The translations under genes were made by a program, and so were the position numbers. Shown piece by piece: positions 25,134 to 32,847 of a stretch of 32,847 bases of DNA. Source of the stretch: Polaribacter sp. GTDB taxonomy: Bacteria; Bacteroidota; Bacteroidia; Flavobacteriales; Flavobacteriaceae. Location of the stretch: NCBI GenBank assembly GCA_029248845.1, contig JAQWIO010000116.1, positions 1 to 32,847 on the forward strand, read 5' to 3'. Under the pieces are notes generated by a model that saw nothing but the letters and a program-made list of their open reading frames with translations, was not told the DNA's origin and made no database searches. Position 1 is the stretch's first letter, and every line of letters starts with the position of its first letter.

Positions 25134-25136
25134 TCG

Positions 25137-25934
25137 TTATTCCTTTAAATTTCTTTGTCTTATTGCTTCAAATAAAATAATTGCGGCAGAAACAGAAACA
25201 TTCATAGAATCTATTTGTCCTTGCATTGGTATATTTATATTTTGAGCTGCCGCATCTCTCCAGGTTTCTGTTAAACCAGTAGCTTCTGTACCAACAACAA
25301 TTGCAGCACTTTTGGTATAGTTCTCTTTGAAATATTGGTTTGAATTTTGCAAAGTTGCGGCATAAATATTAATTTTCTTTTCTTTTAAAAAAGCAACTAT
25401 TTCCGCTGAAGTCCCTGTAGCTATTTTATTGGTGAAAACACATCCAATACTAGCTCTTATGATGTTTGTATTGTATAAATCACTTTTAGGATTTGCGATA
25501 AAAACAGCAGCAACATTTGCAGCATCAGCAGTTCTTAATAGAGCACCAATATTTCCTGGTTTTTCAATACCTTCAGCAACTAAAATTAACGGGTTATCAT
25601 CTTTAAATTGAATATTTTTAAGAGAGAAATCTTTTATTTTTGCTACAGCTATAATTCCTTCTGTTGAATCTCTATAAGCTAATTTTTTATAAACATCTCT
25701 AGAAATTTCTATTCTATTGATATTTAAATTAAACAAGTGTAAAATTTTATTTTCTGAAATAATTTCGGGACAAAATAGGATTGTATCAAACTCATAATTT
25801 GAAGAAATTGCGAGTGAAATTTCTCGTTTACCTTCAATAATAAATAGGCCTTGCTTTTTTCGTTCTCGCGCTTTTTCTTGAAGTTTTAGCAAGTTTTTTA
25901 TATAGGTGTTTTGAATGCTGGTTATTTCTTTCAT
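25137..25934 (-). CDS. TrmH/SpoU-family RNA 2'-O-ribose methyltransferase
   Basis: A 265-residue SPOUT methyltransferase that uses S-adenosylmethionine to methylate a ribose 2'-OH in tRNA or rRNA. The N-terminal substrate-binding domain carries FIIEGKREISLA (31-42). The knotted catalytic domain has all three family motifs: GNIGALLRTADA (127-138, with Arg134), IVVGTEATGL (212-221, with Glu217) and IPMQGQIDSMNVSVSAAI (235-252). The layout is that of RlmB/TrmH-like proteins, but the target nucleotide cannot be named. The start is ATG 25934-25932, only 5 bases after a TAnnTTTG element, which suggests a leaderless or nearly leaderless message. It is first in the probable unit running to purA. Confidence 0.92.
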   Translation of the reverse strand: MKEITSIQNTYIKNLLKLQEKARERKKQGLFIIEGKREISLAISSNYEFDTILFCPEIISENKILHLFNLNINRIEISRDVYKKLAYRDSTEGIIAVAKIKDFSLKNIQFKDDNPLILVAEGIEKPGNIGALLRTADAANVAAVFIANPKSDLYNTNIIRASIGCVFTNKIATGTSAEIVAFLKEKKINIYAATLQNSNQYFKENYTKSAAIVVGTEATGLTETWRDAAAQNINIPMQGQIDSMNVSVSAAIILFEAIRQRNLKE

Positions 25935-25939
25935 CAGAA

Positions 25940-25947
25940 CAAATATA
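25940..25947 (-). promoter_or_regulatory. Candidate -7 element for the trmH-like gene
   Basis: On the minus strand this reads TATATTTG, a full match to TAnnTTTG, with only 5 bases between it and the ATG. The transcription start would fall at or next to the start codon. A good -33 TTG was not found. Confidence 0.45.
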
Positions 25948-26076
25948 GTTATTTATAGGTATTGACACTCATGCAAAAAACAATTTACTTGTTCTTTAAA
26001 TACTAGTTGAAATTTTAAATTAAATAGCAATAATGGACAATAAAAAAATTTCTTATAGCCTCTCTATTTTATTTAT

Positions 26077-26103
26077 TTAAAAAGGTTTATTTTTTAAGAA
26101 ACC
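26077..26103 (-). terminator. Weak hairpin after the amidohydrolase genes
   Basis: On the minus strand GGTTT and AAACC (26099-26103 and 26084-26088 in plus coordinates) can pair and are followed by TTTTT. The 5-bp stem and 10-base loop make this a weak terminator candidate. Confidence 0.3.
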
Positions 26104-26134
26104 ATCATATAGTCAGTCTATTTAAAAAAGGATG

Positions 26135-27430
26135 TTATTTTGTTTTATATTTATTGGAATATCGTTTCCAAAGCTTTGTTTGATGCGTTTCTAAACTAAT
26201 TTTTCTTCCTTGAATAAAGGCATCCGTAAGTATATTCCCTCTCATATCTAAAGCATCTCCTTTAGAAATAAACAACGTTGCATCTTTACCAACCTCTAAA
26301 GTTCCTACTAGATGATCTATTCCTAAGATTTTTGCCGTATTAGAGGTTAGTAATTGTAAAGCGACTTCTTTCCCTAAACCATGTGCTGCAAATGTTCCTG
26401 CATAAAAAGGCAAGTTTCTTGTGTTCATTCTTTCCATTTGCCCTTCCATACCTATACCTACTAAAATACCCTTATCTGTTAATGATTTCGCAATTGTGTA
26501 AGTATAATCATAGGCATCGTCTTCACTATTTGGATTTCTATGAGGTCTATCTAAAATAATAGGAATATTGTTTTTAATTAATAAATCTGAAATATTATCT
26601 GCACCTTCACCATTGACAATAACAATATTATTAATTCCTAGTTTCTTGCTAATATGAATAGCGTCTGTAATTTCTTTTTGTCCATTTGCATGGATAAAAA
26701 GTTTTTGAGAACCCTCAAATAATCCTTTAGTTGCTTCAAAAGGTATGTTTTTTTGAAATTTATCACTAGCTAGATAATTTTTAGCATCCTTAAAATAAGA
26801 GGTAATTTTTGATATATTTTTAATGTAATTTTTGTCTGGTTTTAATGATGGATCTTCACCAAGCCACCACCTACCTCTTTTAAAACTACTTGGCCAATTT
26901 AAATGAATTGCATCATCTATTTTGAGACTTGCATCTTCCCAGTTCCATGCATCTAATTGCATGATTGAGGATGTCCCTGAAATTGTACCTCCTCTTGGAG
27001 TAACTTGTGCTATAAAAACACCATTCGGACGCATGGATTCAACGATTTTACTCTCAGCGTTGTAGGCTATTAAACTTCTAATATGTGGATTCATAAATCC
27101 AGTTTCTCTTTCATCTGAAGAGGCTTTTACGGCATCAATTTCAACCAACCCTAGAGAGGTATTTGCAGCAATGAAACCAGGATACACATGTTTCCCATTT
27201 GCTTTGATCACTTTGCCGATTCGTGCAATTTTTGTCATTGCACTTCCAACAAAAATAATTTTACCAGCTTTAAACATAATTAAAGAATTGGTAATTACTT
27301 TTCCATTTCCTAAATGAGCTATACCACCTTCAATTGAAATAGGCTCTAATTGATCGTTTGCGGGAGTTTGTTGTGCTATTATGTTCACAGACAATGAGAA
27401 GAACATCAAACTACATATAATTTTTTTCAT
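26135..27430 (-). CDS. Exported amidohydrolase-fold protein lacking the HxH metal motif
   Basis: A 431-residue protein with a signal peptide (MKKIICSLMFFSLSVNIIAQQ), so periplasmic. It has the frame of the imidazolonepropionase-like amidohydrolase superfamily: an N-terminal beta-sandwich strand set (GGIAHLGNGKVITNSLIMFKAGKI), the YPGFI turn, and the C-terminal LTSNTAKILGIDHLVGTLEVGKDATLFI signature. Where active members have PGxIDxHxH, this one reads PGFIAANTSLGLVEI, so two metal ligands are absent. The protein may be inactive, use a different metal arrangement, or act as a partner of the larger amidohydrolase. That gene ends 11 bases upstream on the same strand, so they are co-transcribed. 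Confidence 0.82.
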   Translation of the reverse strand: MKKIICSLMFFSLSVNIIAQQTPANDQLEPISIEGGIAHLGNGKVITNSLIMFKAGKIIFVGSAMTKIARIGKVIKANGKHVYPGFIAANTSLGLVEIDAVKASSDERETGFMNPHIRSLIAYNAESKIVESMRPNGVFIAQVTPRGGTISGTSSIMQLDAWNWEDASLKIDDAIHLNWPSSFKRGRWWLGEDPSLKPDKNYIKNISKITSYFKDAKNYLASDKFQKNIPFEATKGLFEGSQKLFIHANGQKEITDAIHISKKLGINNIVIVNGEGADNISDLLIKNNIPIILDRPHRNPNSEDDAYDYTYTIAKSLTDKGILVGIGMEGQMERMNTRNLPFYAGTFAAHGLGKEVALQLLTSNTAKILGIDHLVGTLEVGKDATLFISKGDALDMRGNILTDAFIQGRKISLETHQTKLWKRYSNKYKTK

Positions 27431-27441
27431 GATTTTTAGTT

Positions 27442-30399
27442 TTATATTTCTTCTGTATCACAATGAAAGTTTCTATCTTTTCTTCTCATTGGAACTTGGG
27501 TTTTTTCACCTCCAATTTTTTCTTTTAACATCATATCGATTAGTTTACTTTTTTCAGCTTTTATTGCGATGCGTTTTTCTATATCAGTAGAGATATCAAA
27601 ATACACTTTTCCTTCAATAATCGTTTTTTCTACTTTTGTGTATATGGATAATGGATGACCACTCCAAAGAACAACATCTGCATCTTTGCCAATTTTTATA
27701 CTTCCAACTCTATCTTCTAAATGTAATAATTTTGCTGGATTAATAGTTATCATTTTCCAAGCTTCAAGTTCACTCATACCTCCATATTTAATAGTTTTTG
27801 CAGCTTCTTGATTTAATCTTCTCGACATTTCTCTATCATCCGAATTAATAGCTACAGTAACACCTTCTTTAGCCATAATGGCAGCATTGTATGGTATTGC
27901 ATCATTTACTTCGTATTTATATGCCCACCAATCAGAAAAGGTAGAAGCTCCAACGCCATGTGCTTTCATTTTATCAGCAACTTTATATCCCTCTAAAATG
28001 TGTGTAAAAGTGTTGATTCTAAAATTAAATTGGTCTGCAACTTTCATTAACATATTAATTTCTGATTGCACATATGAATGACATGAAATAAAACGCTCTT
28101 TATTGATTATCTCAGCTAAAGTTTCTAGTTCTAAATCTTTTCTAAATGCTTTTCCACTTTTCTTTAGAGCGTCATATTCTTTGGCTCTTTGAAAATAATC
28201 TACATATAGTTGTTCAACTCCCATTCTTGTTTGTGGAAATCTAAAACTCGAATTAGAACGAGATTGTTTTACATTTTCACCTAGTGCAAACTTTATAAAT
28301 TTCGGGGTATCTTTATAGAGCATTTCTTTTGCATTCTCACCCCACTTTAACTTTATAATTGCAGAACGACCCCCAATTGGATTTGCAGAACCGTGTAAAA
28401 TTTGAATTGAAGTTACACCACCAGATAAATTCCTGTAAATATTAATATCTGTTGGGTCTACAACATCTTCAATCGTAACTTCAGCAGTTGAGTTATGTCC
28501 GCCTTCATTAATAGCAGAAGCTGCAATATGTGAATGTTCATCTACAATTCCTGCGGTTAAATGCTTTCCTGTTCCATCAATGATAGTTGCGCTATTATCT
28601 TTAAGGTTTTTACCTATTTCTATAATTTTACCCCCTTTTATTAGGACGTCGGTATTCTTGAGTATTCCCTCATCTTCGCTTGTCCAAACAGTTGCGTTTT
28701 TAATTAAAATTGTTTTTTGTACAGGTTGTGAGAAATTGCCAAATCCTGAATTTGGATAACTAACCTTTTGTATCGTAATGGCAACATCTTTAGATTTTTC
28801 AGCACCTTTCTTTTTAGTGTCTTTTTTAAAAATTTTTGATGCTGACCAAAAAGATTCATTTCCAGCACTATCATAAGCAGTTCCTTTCATTACATTAGAC
28901 GAATTGATAGTTTGACCAAGCAATCTAGTATATTTATTATTTTCATTCAATATAATCGAAATCCAATTGTCTTTGTAAGAAAATTTTGATTTTACTACTT
29001 TTTCACCCTCTTTAATAAAACCTGTTTGATTGGTTCCTTTGCCTGAGATAGATAAATTATAGGTTTTATTATTTACATACAATTTATAATTTCCAGAAAG
29101 ATTTTTAATATGCATGGAGTTGATTACATTTTTTTTACCCTGAACCCAATTTTCATAAATGGTAGTTTTAGAATCAAAAACGTCTCCAGAAGTAATAATA
29201 AAGTTAGCATAACTGCCTTCATTTAAGTTTCCTATTTTATTGTTTTTAATAATTTTTGCTGGAATTGAGGTTAAAGATTGCAAAGCAATTGTTTTATCAA
29301 AACCATATGCAATTGCTTTTTGAAGGTTCTTATGAAAATCTCCTAGTTTTTTTAACTTATGAGTTGTTAATGCAAATGTAACTCCACTTTTAGAAAGTAA
29401 TTTTAAATTTGAGGGCTCTTGGTTCCATCTTCTCATATCTCCTAAATCAATATATTGAGTATATAGTGGATTAGAAACATCATAAGCAGCTCTAAAATTA
29501 ATAGGGATAATAAAGTTTGCGTTTGTTTCTTTAATATCAGTAATTCTCTCAAATTCATCTCCAGATCCAACAATTGTATATTGTATCCCAAATTCATCTC
29601 CTACTTTATCAGCTCTTAATGCATCTAAATGACTTCCTGTCTCAAAAATTTGTATTGCATCTTTATTTCTATTAAGTGCTTCTAAAGATAAATCTCTATT
29701 GTTTACTTTACCGGATGCATACCAATTTGCGTCCATATAAGTTTGCCTCAATAAAGCCATTGCACCCATTTTTGAAGTTGGATACCCTTGCTTGGATAAG
29801 GCACTTTTGTTAAATGACAAATAATGTCCAGATTTGTTGTCTAAAATTCTGTAAGCATCAGTGGAATTAGGGTTTAGAGCTATTAACATGCCAGTTCCTC
29901 TCATAATACCATCTTGTAAATGAGTATTTACAACACCAAAACCAGCTTTTAAATAATCAATTGCTTTTTTAGAATCAAATTTAAAAAAAGCAGATGCTTC
30001 TGTCTCCGATCGAATATGGTCATTCCAATAATACCCATTTCTTTCAGCATCATATTGTGGTTTTGACCCTTCATTATGTATGAGTGATTTTTTTGGTTTT
30101 GGGATACCAAAGCTAGAATAAAGATCAATAAAAGAAGGATAAATCGTTTTTCCTTTTAAATCAATTATTTTTGCTCCTGCAGGAATTTGAACCTTTTTGC
30201 CAACAGCAATTACTTTGCCATCTTGAATAAGTAGAGTTCCTTTTTTAATTATTTTTAGTGGAGTGATATAAATAGTAGCATTTTTAAAAGCTACTATGTT
30301 AATAAAGCTTGTCTTTACCTCTGTATTAGTTGGAAAGTATTCTTGTGCTTGCAAAGAAATTACGAATAAAAACAAGTAGAATGAGAGTAGTTTTTTCAT
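27442..30399 (-). CDS. Two-module exported amidohydrolase
   Basis: A 985-residue periplasmic protein (signal peptide to about Ala18) made of two amidohydrolase modules. Module 1 (about 30-430) has the superfamily ends (QDGKVIAVGKKVQIPAGAKIIDLKG and SIPAKIIKNNKIGNLNEGSYANFII) but reads YPSFIDLYSSFG where the HxH should be. A linker of about 130 residues follows. Module 2 (about 560-950) is intact: EHSH with His622 and His624, His774 in SCHSYVQ, His800 in FTHILEG, Asp854-Asp855 in INSDD, and SIKIGKDADVVLW near the end. It is thus a degenerate module fused to a probably active one. Peptide or cyclic amide hydrolysis is likely; the substrate is unknown. Confidence 0.88.
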   Translation of the reverse strand: MKKLLSFYLFLFVISLQAQEYFPTNTEVKTSFINIVAFKNATIYITPLKIIKKGTLLIQDGKVIAVGKKVQIPAGAKIIDLKGKTIYPSFIDLYSSFGIPKPKKSLIHNEGSKPQYDAERNGYYWNDHIRSETEASAFFKFDSKKAIDYLKAGFGVVNTHLQDGIMRGTGMLIALNPNSTDAYRILDNKSGHYLSFNKSALSKQGYPTSKMGAMALLRQTYMDANWYASGKVNNRDLSLEALNRNKDAIQIFETGSHLDALRADKVGDEFGIQYTIVGSGDEFERITDIKETNANFIIPINFRAAYDVSNPLYTQYIDLGDMRRWNQEPSNLKLLSKSGVTFALTTHKLKKLGDFHKNLQKAIAYGFDKTIALQSLTSIPAKIIKNNKIGNLNEGSYANFIITSGDVFDSKTTIYENWVQGKKNVINSMHIKNLSGNYKLYVNNKTYNLSISGKGTNQTGFIKEGEKVVKSKFSYKDNWISIILNENNKYTRLLGQTINSSNVMKGTAYDSAGNESFWSASKIFKKDTKKKGAEKSKDVAITIQKVSYPNSGFGNFSQPVQKTILIKNATVWTSEDEGILKNTDVLIKGGKIIEIGKNLKDNSATIIDGTGKHLTAGIVDEHSHIAASAINEGGHNSTAEVTIEDVVDPTDINIYRNLSGGVTSIQILHGSANPIGGRSAIIKLKWGENAKEMLYKDTPKFIKFALGENVKQSRSNSSFRFPQTRMGVEQLYVDYFQRAKEYDALKKSGKAFRKDLELETLAEIINKERFISCHSYVQSEINMLMKVADQFNFRINTFTHILEGYKVADKMKAHGVGASTFSDWWAYKYEVNDAIPYNAAIMAKEGVTVAINSDDREMSRRLNQEAAKTIKYGGMSELEAWKMITINPAKLLHLEDRVGSIKIGKDADVVLWSGHPLSIYTKVEKTIIEGKVYFDISTDIEKRIAIKAEKSKLIDMMLKEKIGGEKTQVPMRRKDRNFHCDTEEI

Positions 30400-30492
30400 T
30401 TAATTACTTCTATTTTAATTAGATTGGTAATTTAAATAGAAGAAATCAATAATCTCTTATAATCTAGTAATTTAACATATTATTAAAAAAAT

Positions 30493-31569
30493 CTAAAAAG
30501 TTTTTGAAGTTTCAAAATAAGAAATCAATAAATCCACCACATAATTGTAAGAAGCAACTCCTTTGTCTTGATTGTTTGCTTTTAAATAAGCATTGTAACC
30601 TTTTTTTATAATAGGTTCAAAAGGATTCTTATAAGACTTCCAAAAAATATTGCTATTTCTAAAATCTTTTATAATTCCTGTATGTAGAGTTCTTAGAAGT
30701 TTTTTTGAAAGTTCATTATCACGCTTTTTGATTTCTGATAAACAATATCCAAAGGCCATTCTATAGCTCGCGTATTTAAAATAGAAATTTTCATTGTGAT
30801 TAGCTGCCAAAAAACCAACAAAATTAGCTTCATTTTCAGCAGCATATCCTATTTGATGTGCCATTTCATGACAGGTGGTTGTAGGAGAACTCGATTTAGG
30901 TATTTTATCATTTATATGAGCTTCACCTGTAAGAGGATTTAGATAACCAGAAGTTCCAATATAGGATTGTATTACGCTCATTAATGAGCTTTTTACAGAA
31001 GGATATTGATAATTTAATTGCGGATAAATTTCTGATAAATTGTCATACCCGGAAACAGCCATTGTGTAAATTTCTTTATAAGAATAAGGGTTTTCTACAA
31101 TTAAAGAATCATTTTTTGTTATTTTAAAATGATATTCATTTAATTTTTCTATGATATGTTCAGTAACAATTTTTAGTTGTTTGATAGAATACTTTTGATG
31201 TTTATAATTTAAATTCTTCGCGAGTGGTAGTCTGAAATAATTCAATCCCCAAAAAAGATAAAAACAAAAGTAAATGATTGATAAAATTGAGGTAAGGTGA
31301 AAAATTTTTGGAAATAAGTTTTTAAATTTTTCCTTAATTAATCTATATATAAAACGAAAAAAAACAACCCCTCCAAAAGCCAATAAAAAATCCCCTACTG
31401 AAAAAGGAATCCAGCCTAAAGTAATTCTTAAAAACCCAGAAATGATTGGGTAGATTCCATTGGAGTAATAGTGCTCAATAAACTCAGCGTTTCTTGCCGC
31501 TAATCTCATCAATACCATTTGAAATGGTAGGAAAAGGGTCAAAAGAATATGTTTTTTATTCCATTTCAT
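30493..31569 (-). CDS. DUF3810 family membrane protein with zincin motif
   Basis: A 358-residue protein of the DUF3810 family, common in Bacteroidota. The N-terminal 110 residues hold three hydrophobic segments (about 8-24, 40-75 and 92-112), and the rest is soluble. A metallopeptidase-like HEMAH motif lies at 234-238, followed by Glu245 and Glu247 in YAAENEANF, the arrangement expected for a gluzincin with a third glutamate ligand. Activity has not, to my knowledge, been shown. It stands alone, divergent from dnaB, with 93 bases before the amidohydrolase genes. The start is ATG 31569-31567. Confidence 0.85.
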   Translation of the reverse strand: MKWNKKHILLTLFLPFQMVLMRLAARNAEFIEHYYSNGIYPIISGFLRITLGWIPFSVGDFLLAFGGVVFFRFIYRLIKEKFKNLFPKIFHLTSILSIIYFCFYLFWGLNYFRLPLAKNLNYKHQKYSIKQLKIVTEHIIEKLNEYHFKITKNDSLIVENPYSYKEIYTMAVSGYDNLSEIYPQLNYQYPSVKSSLMSVIQSYIGTSGYLNPLTGEAHINDKIPKSSSPTTTCHEMAHQIGYAAENEANFVGFLAANHNENFYFKYASYRMAFGYCLSEIKKRDNELSKKLLRTLHTGIIKDFRNSNIFWKSYKNPFEPIIKKGYNAYLKANNQDKGVASYNYVVDLLISYFETSKTF

Positions 31570-31695
31570 ATGTGTAAAAATAGCATTTCATTTTAGAAGT
31601 TGATTGGTTATTAACAAGATAATAACATTTTTATTTACATTTAGTGTTCACAAATTAAAGTAGTATATTAGAAAGTAGTTTTAAGCTAAAAAAAG

Positions 31696-31703
31696 TACAT
31701 TTG
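31696..31703 (+). promoter_or_regulatory. Candidate -7 element immediately upstream of dnaB
   Basis: TACATTTG matches TAnnTTTG and ends only two bases before the first of two consecutive ATG codons (31706 and 31709). Transcription would begin at about the second ATG, giving a leaderless message. No good -33 TTG was seen. Confidence 0.5.
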
Positions 31704-31705
31704 TA

Positions 31706-32847
31706 ATGATGGAAAAAACAACTTCTTTAACAGCTAAAAAAATAGATAAATCAAGAATCATTAGTCTTGAAAAAGGTAAAATTCCTCCTCAAGCAGCAGA
31801 ATTAGAAGAAGCTGTATTAGGAGCAATGATGATTGATAAAAAGGGAATAGATGATGTAATAGATATTTTAAGCTCAGATGCTTTTTACGATTCAAAACAT
31901 CAAGAAATCTATGCAGCAATTTATGAGTTATTTCAAAATTCTGAACCCATAGATCTTTTAACTGTATCAAATTTATTAAAAAAGAACGGCAAGTTGGAAT
32001 TTGTTGGTGGAGATTTCTTCCTTATTCGTCTTACACAAAAAGTAGCATCTTCCGCACATATTGAATTTCATGCAAGAATTATTCTTCAAAAATTCATTCA
32101 GCGAAGATTGATCTCAATTTCAAGCGAAATTATAGAAAATGCATACGATGAAAGCACCGATGTTTTCGATTTATTGGATGATGCAGAGGGAAAGCTTTTT
32201 GAGGTTACACAAGGAAACTTAAAAAAGAGTTCGGAAGACGCTGGTTCTCTTGTAAAACAAGCTCTTAAGAAAATTCAAGAAATCGGAAATCAAGAAGGAA
32301 TGTCTGGTTTGGCAACTGGATTTACCAAGTTAGATGCCTTAACTTCAGGATGGCAACCCTCAGATTTAGTCATTATTGCTGCTCGTCCAGGTATGGGTAA
32401 AACTGCTTTTGTAATTTCAATGGCCAAAAATATGGCAATCGATTTTAATCACGGGGTCGCAGTGTTCTCATTAGAGATGTCATCTGTTCAGTTGATTACT
32501 CGTATGATTTCATCTGAAACAGGATTAACATCCGAAAAACTAAGAAAAGGAAATTTGGAACCTCACGAATGGGAACAACTTAACGTAAAAGTTAAAAAAT
32601 TATCAGATGCTCCAATTTTCATTGATGACACTCCTTCCTTATCAATTTTTGATTTACGTGCTAAAGCGAGAAGGTTGGTATCTCAACACGGTGTAAAAAT
32701 AATTGTAATTGATTATCTACAATTGATGACTGCCGGTGGTAAAGCAGGTGGAAATCGTGAACAAGAAATCTCAATGATTTCGAGAAACCTAAAAGCATTG
32801 GCAAAAGAATTAGCAGTTCCTGTAATTGCACTTTCTCAATTATCACG
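31706..32847 (+). CDS. dnaB: Replicative DNA helicase DnaB, 5' part
   Basis: The first 380 codons of the hexameric replicative helicase; the gene runs off the right edge. The N-terminal primase-interacting domain covers about 27-130 (PPQAAELEEAVLGAMMID, then FFLIRLTQKVASSAHIEFHARII). After a linker, the RecA-like domain begins with GLATGFTKLDALTSGWQPSDL. The Walker A motif ARPGMGKT is at 226-233, followed by VFSLEMSS and the Walker B IDYLQLM, and the part ends in VIALSQLSR. Two ATG codons occur in tandem (31706 and 31709); which is used is open, and the promoter element just before them favours the second as the 5' end of a leaderless message. No intein is visible in the part shown. Confidence 0.95.
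   Translation, partial: MMEKTTSLTAKKIDKSRIISLEKGKIPPQAAELEEAVLGAMMIDKKGIDDVIDILSSDAFYDSKHQEIYAAIYELFQNSEPIDLLTVSNLLKKNGKLEFVGGDFFLIRLTQKVASSAHIEFHARIILQKFIQRRLISISSEIIENAYDESTDVFDLLDDAEGKLFEVTQGNLKKSSEDAGSLVKQALKKIQEIGNQEGMSGLATGFTKLDALTSGWQPSDLVIIAARPGMGKTAFVISMAKNMAIDFNHGVAVFSLEMSSVQLITRMISSETGLTSEKLRKGNLEPHEWEQLNVKVKKLSDAPIFIDDTPSLSIFDLRAKARRLVSQHGVKIIVIDYLQLMTAGGKAGGNREQEISMISRNLKALAKELAVPVIALSQLS

Noticed and set aside
31761..32846. Long open frames antisense to dnaB
   Set aside because: The opposite strand clearly encodes DnaB with all motifs; the antisense translations are low-complexity Leu/Phe-rich and have no recognisable features.
1..32847. Insertion sequences, phage genes or toxin-antitoxin modules
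   Set aside because: No transposase, integrase, terminal repeats or toxin-like pairs were seen; composition is even and genes are core functions.

Overview
The window is a low-GC (roughly 30 %) piece of chromosome from a member of the Flavobacteriaceae, most likely a marine one; genus not determined. The evidence is the gene content (OstA-like protein, DUF4290, DUF3810, DUF7935-like and AcnB proteins of flavobacterial type), weak ribosome binding sites, and Bacteroidota-type promoters (TTG ... TAnnTTTG). Almost all of it is core genome. I see no phage, insertion sequence, CRISPR array, tRNA or rRNA gene.

Layout. 1-256: end of a DUF2834-type membrane protein. 327-4990: a surface/uptake block with a pectinacetylesterase/Notum-like lipoprotein, a BtuF-like substrate-binding lipoprotein, and, divergently, a promoter, a cobalamin riboswitch with a recognisable kissing loop, and a BtuB-type TonB receptor. 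5043-10132: a DUF7935-like membrane protein (minus), then pcrA/uvrD, a DUF4290 protein and murA (plus). 10157-11958: a palindrome/terminator followed by grpE-dnaJ. 11959-12964: an RNA region without protein genes, holding two related candidate small RNAs of about 72 nt and the RNase P RNA gene. 13181-16818: acnB and a cytoplasmic-looking M23 peptidase.

From 16847 to 31569 all genes lie on the minus strand. Read in their own direction: a DUF3810 membrane zincin; two amidohydrolase genes carrying three modules, of which one keeps its metal ligands; then trmH-like, M48 protease, rel (ppGpp synthase/hydrolase), a Fur-family regulator and purA, ending at a strong terminator; then an ostA-like LPS transport gene coupled by a 4-nt overlap to a class-III aminotransferase. 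The window closes with the first 380 codons of dnaB on the plus strand.

How the parts fit: the riboswitch, BtuB and BtuF-like genes form a cobalamin acquisition locus; rel and purA share a likely transcription unit, and ppGpp is a known PurA inhibitor; GrpE and DnaJ are the DnaK co-chaperones. The most interesting items are the paired candidate small RNAs at 12043-12114 and 12549-12619 (same architecture, a compensatory base-pair change, and a linker complementary to AUGAAAAA translation starts), the half zinc finger of DnaJ, the degenerate amidohydrolase modules, the Asp-for-Cys MurA, a Fur protein without its CxxC zinc site, and frequent TTG start codons. I found no clearly new multi-gene system.
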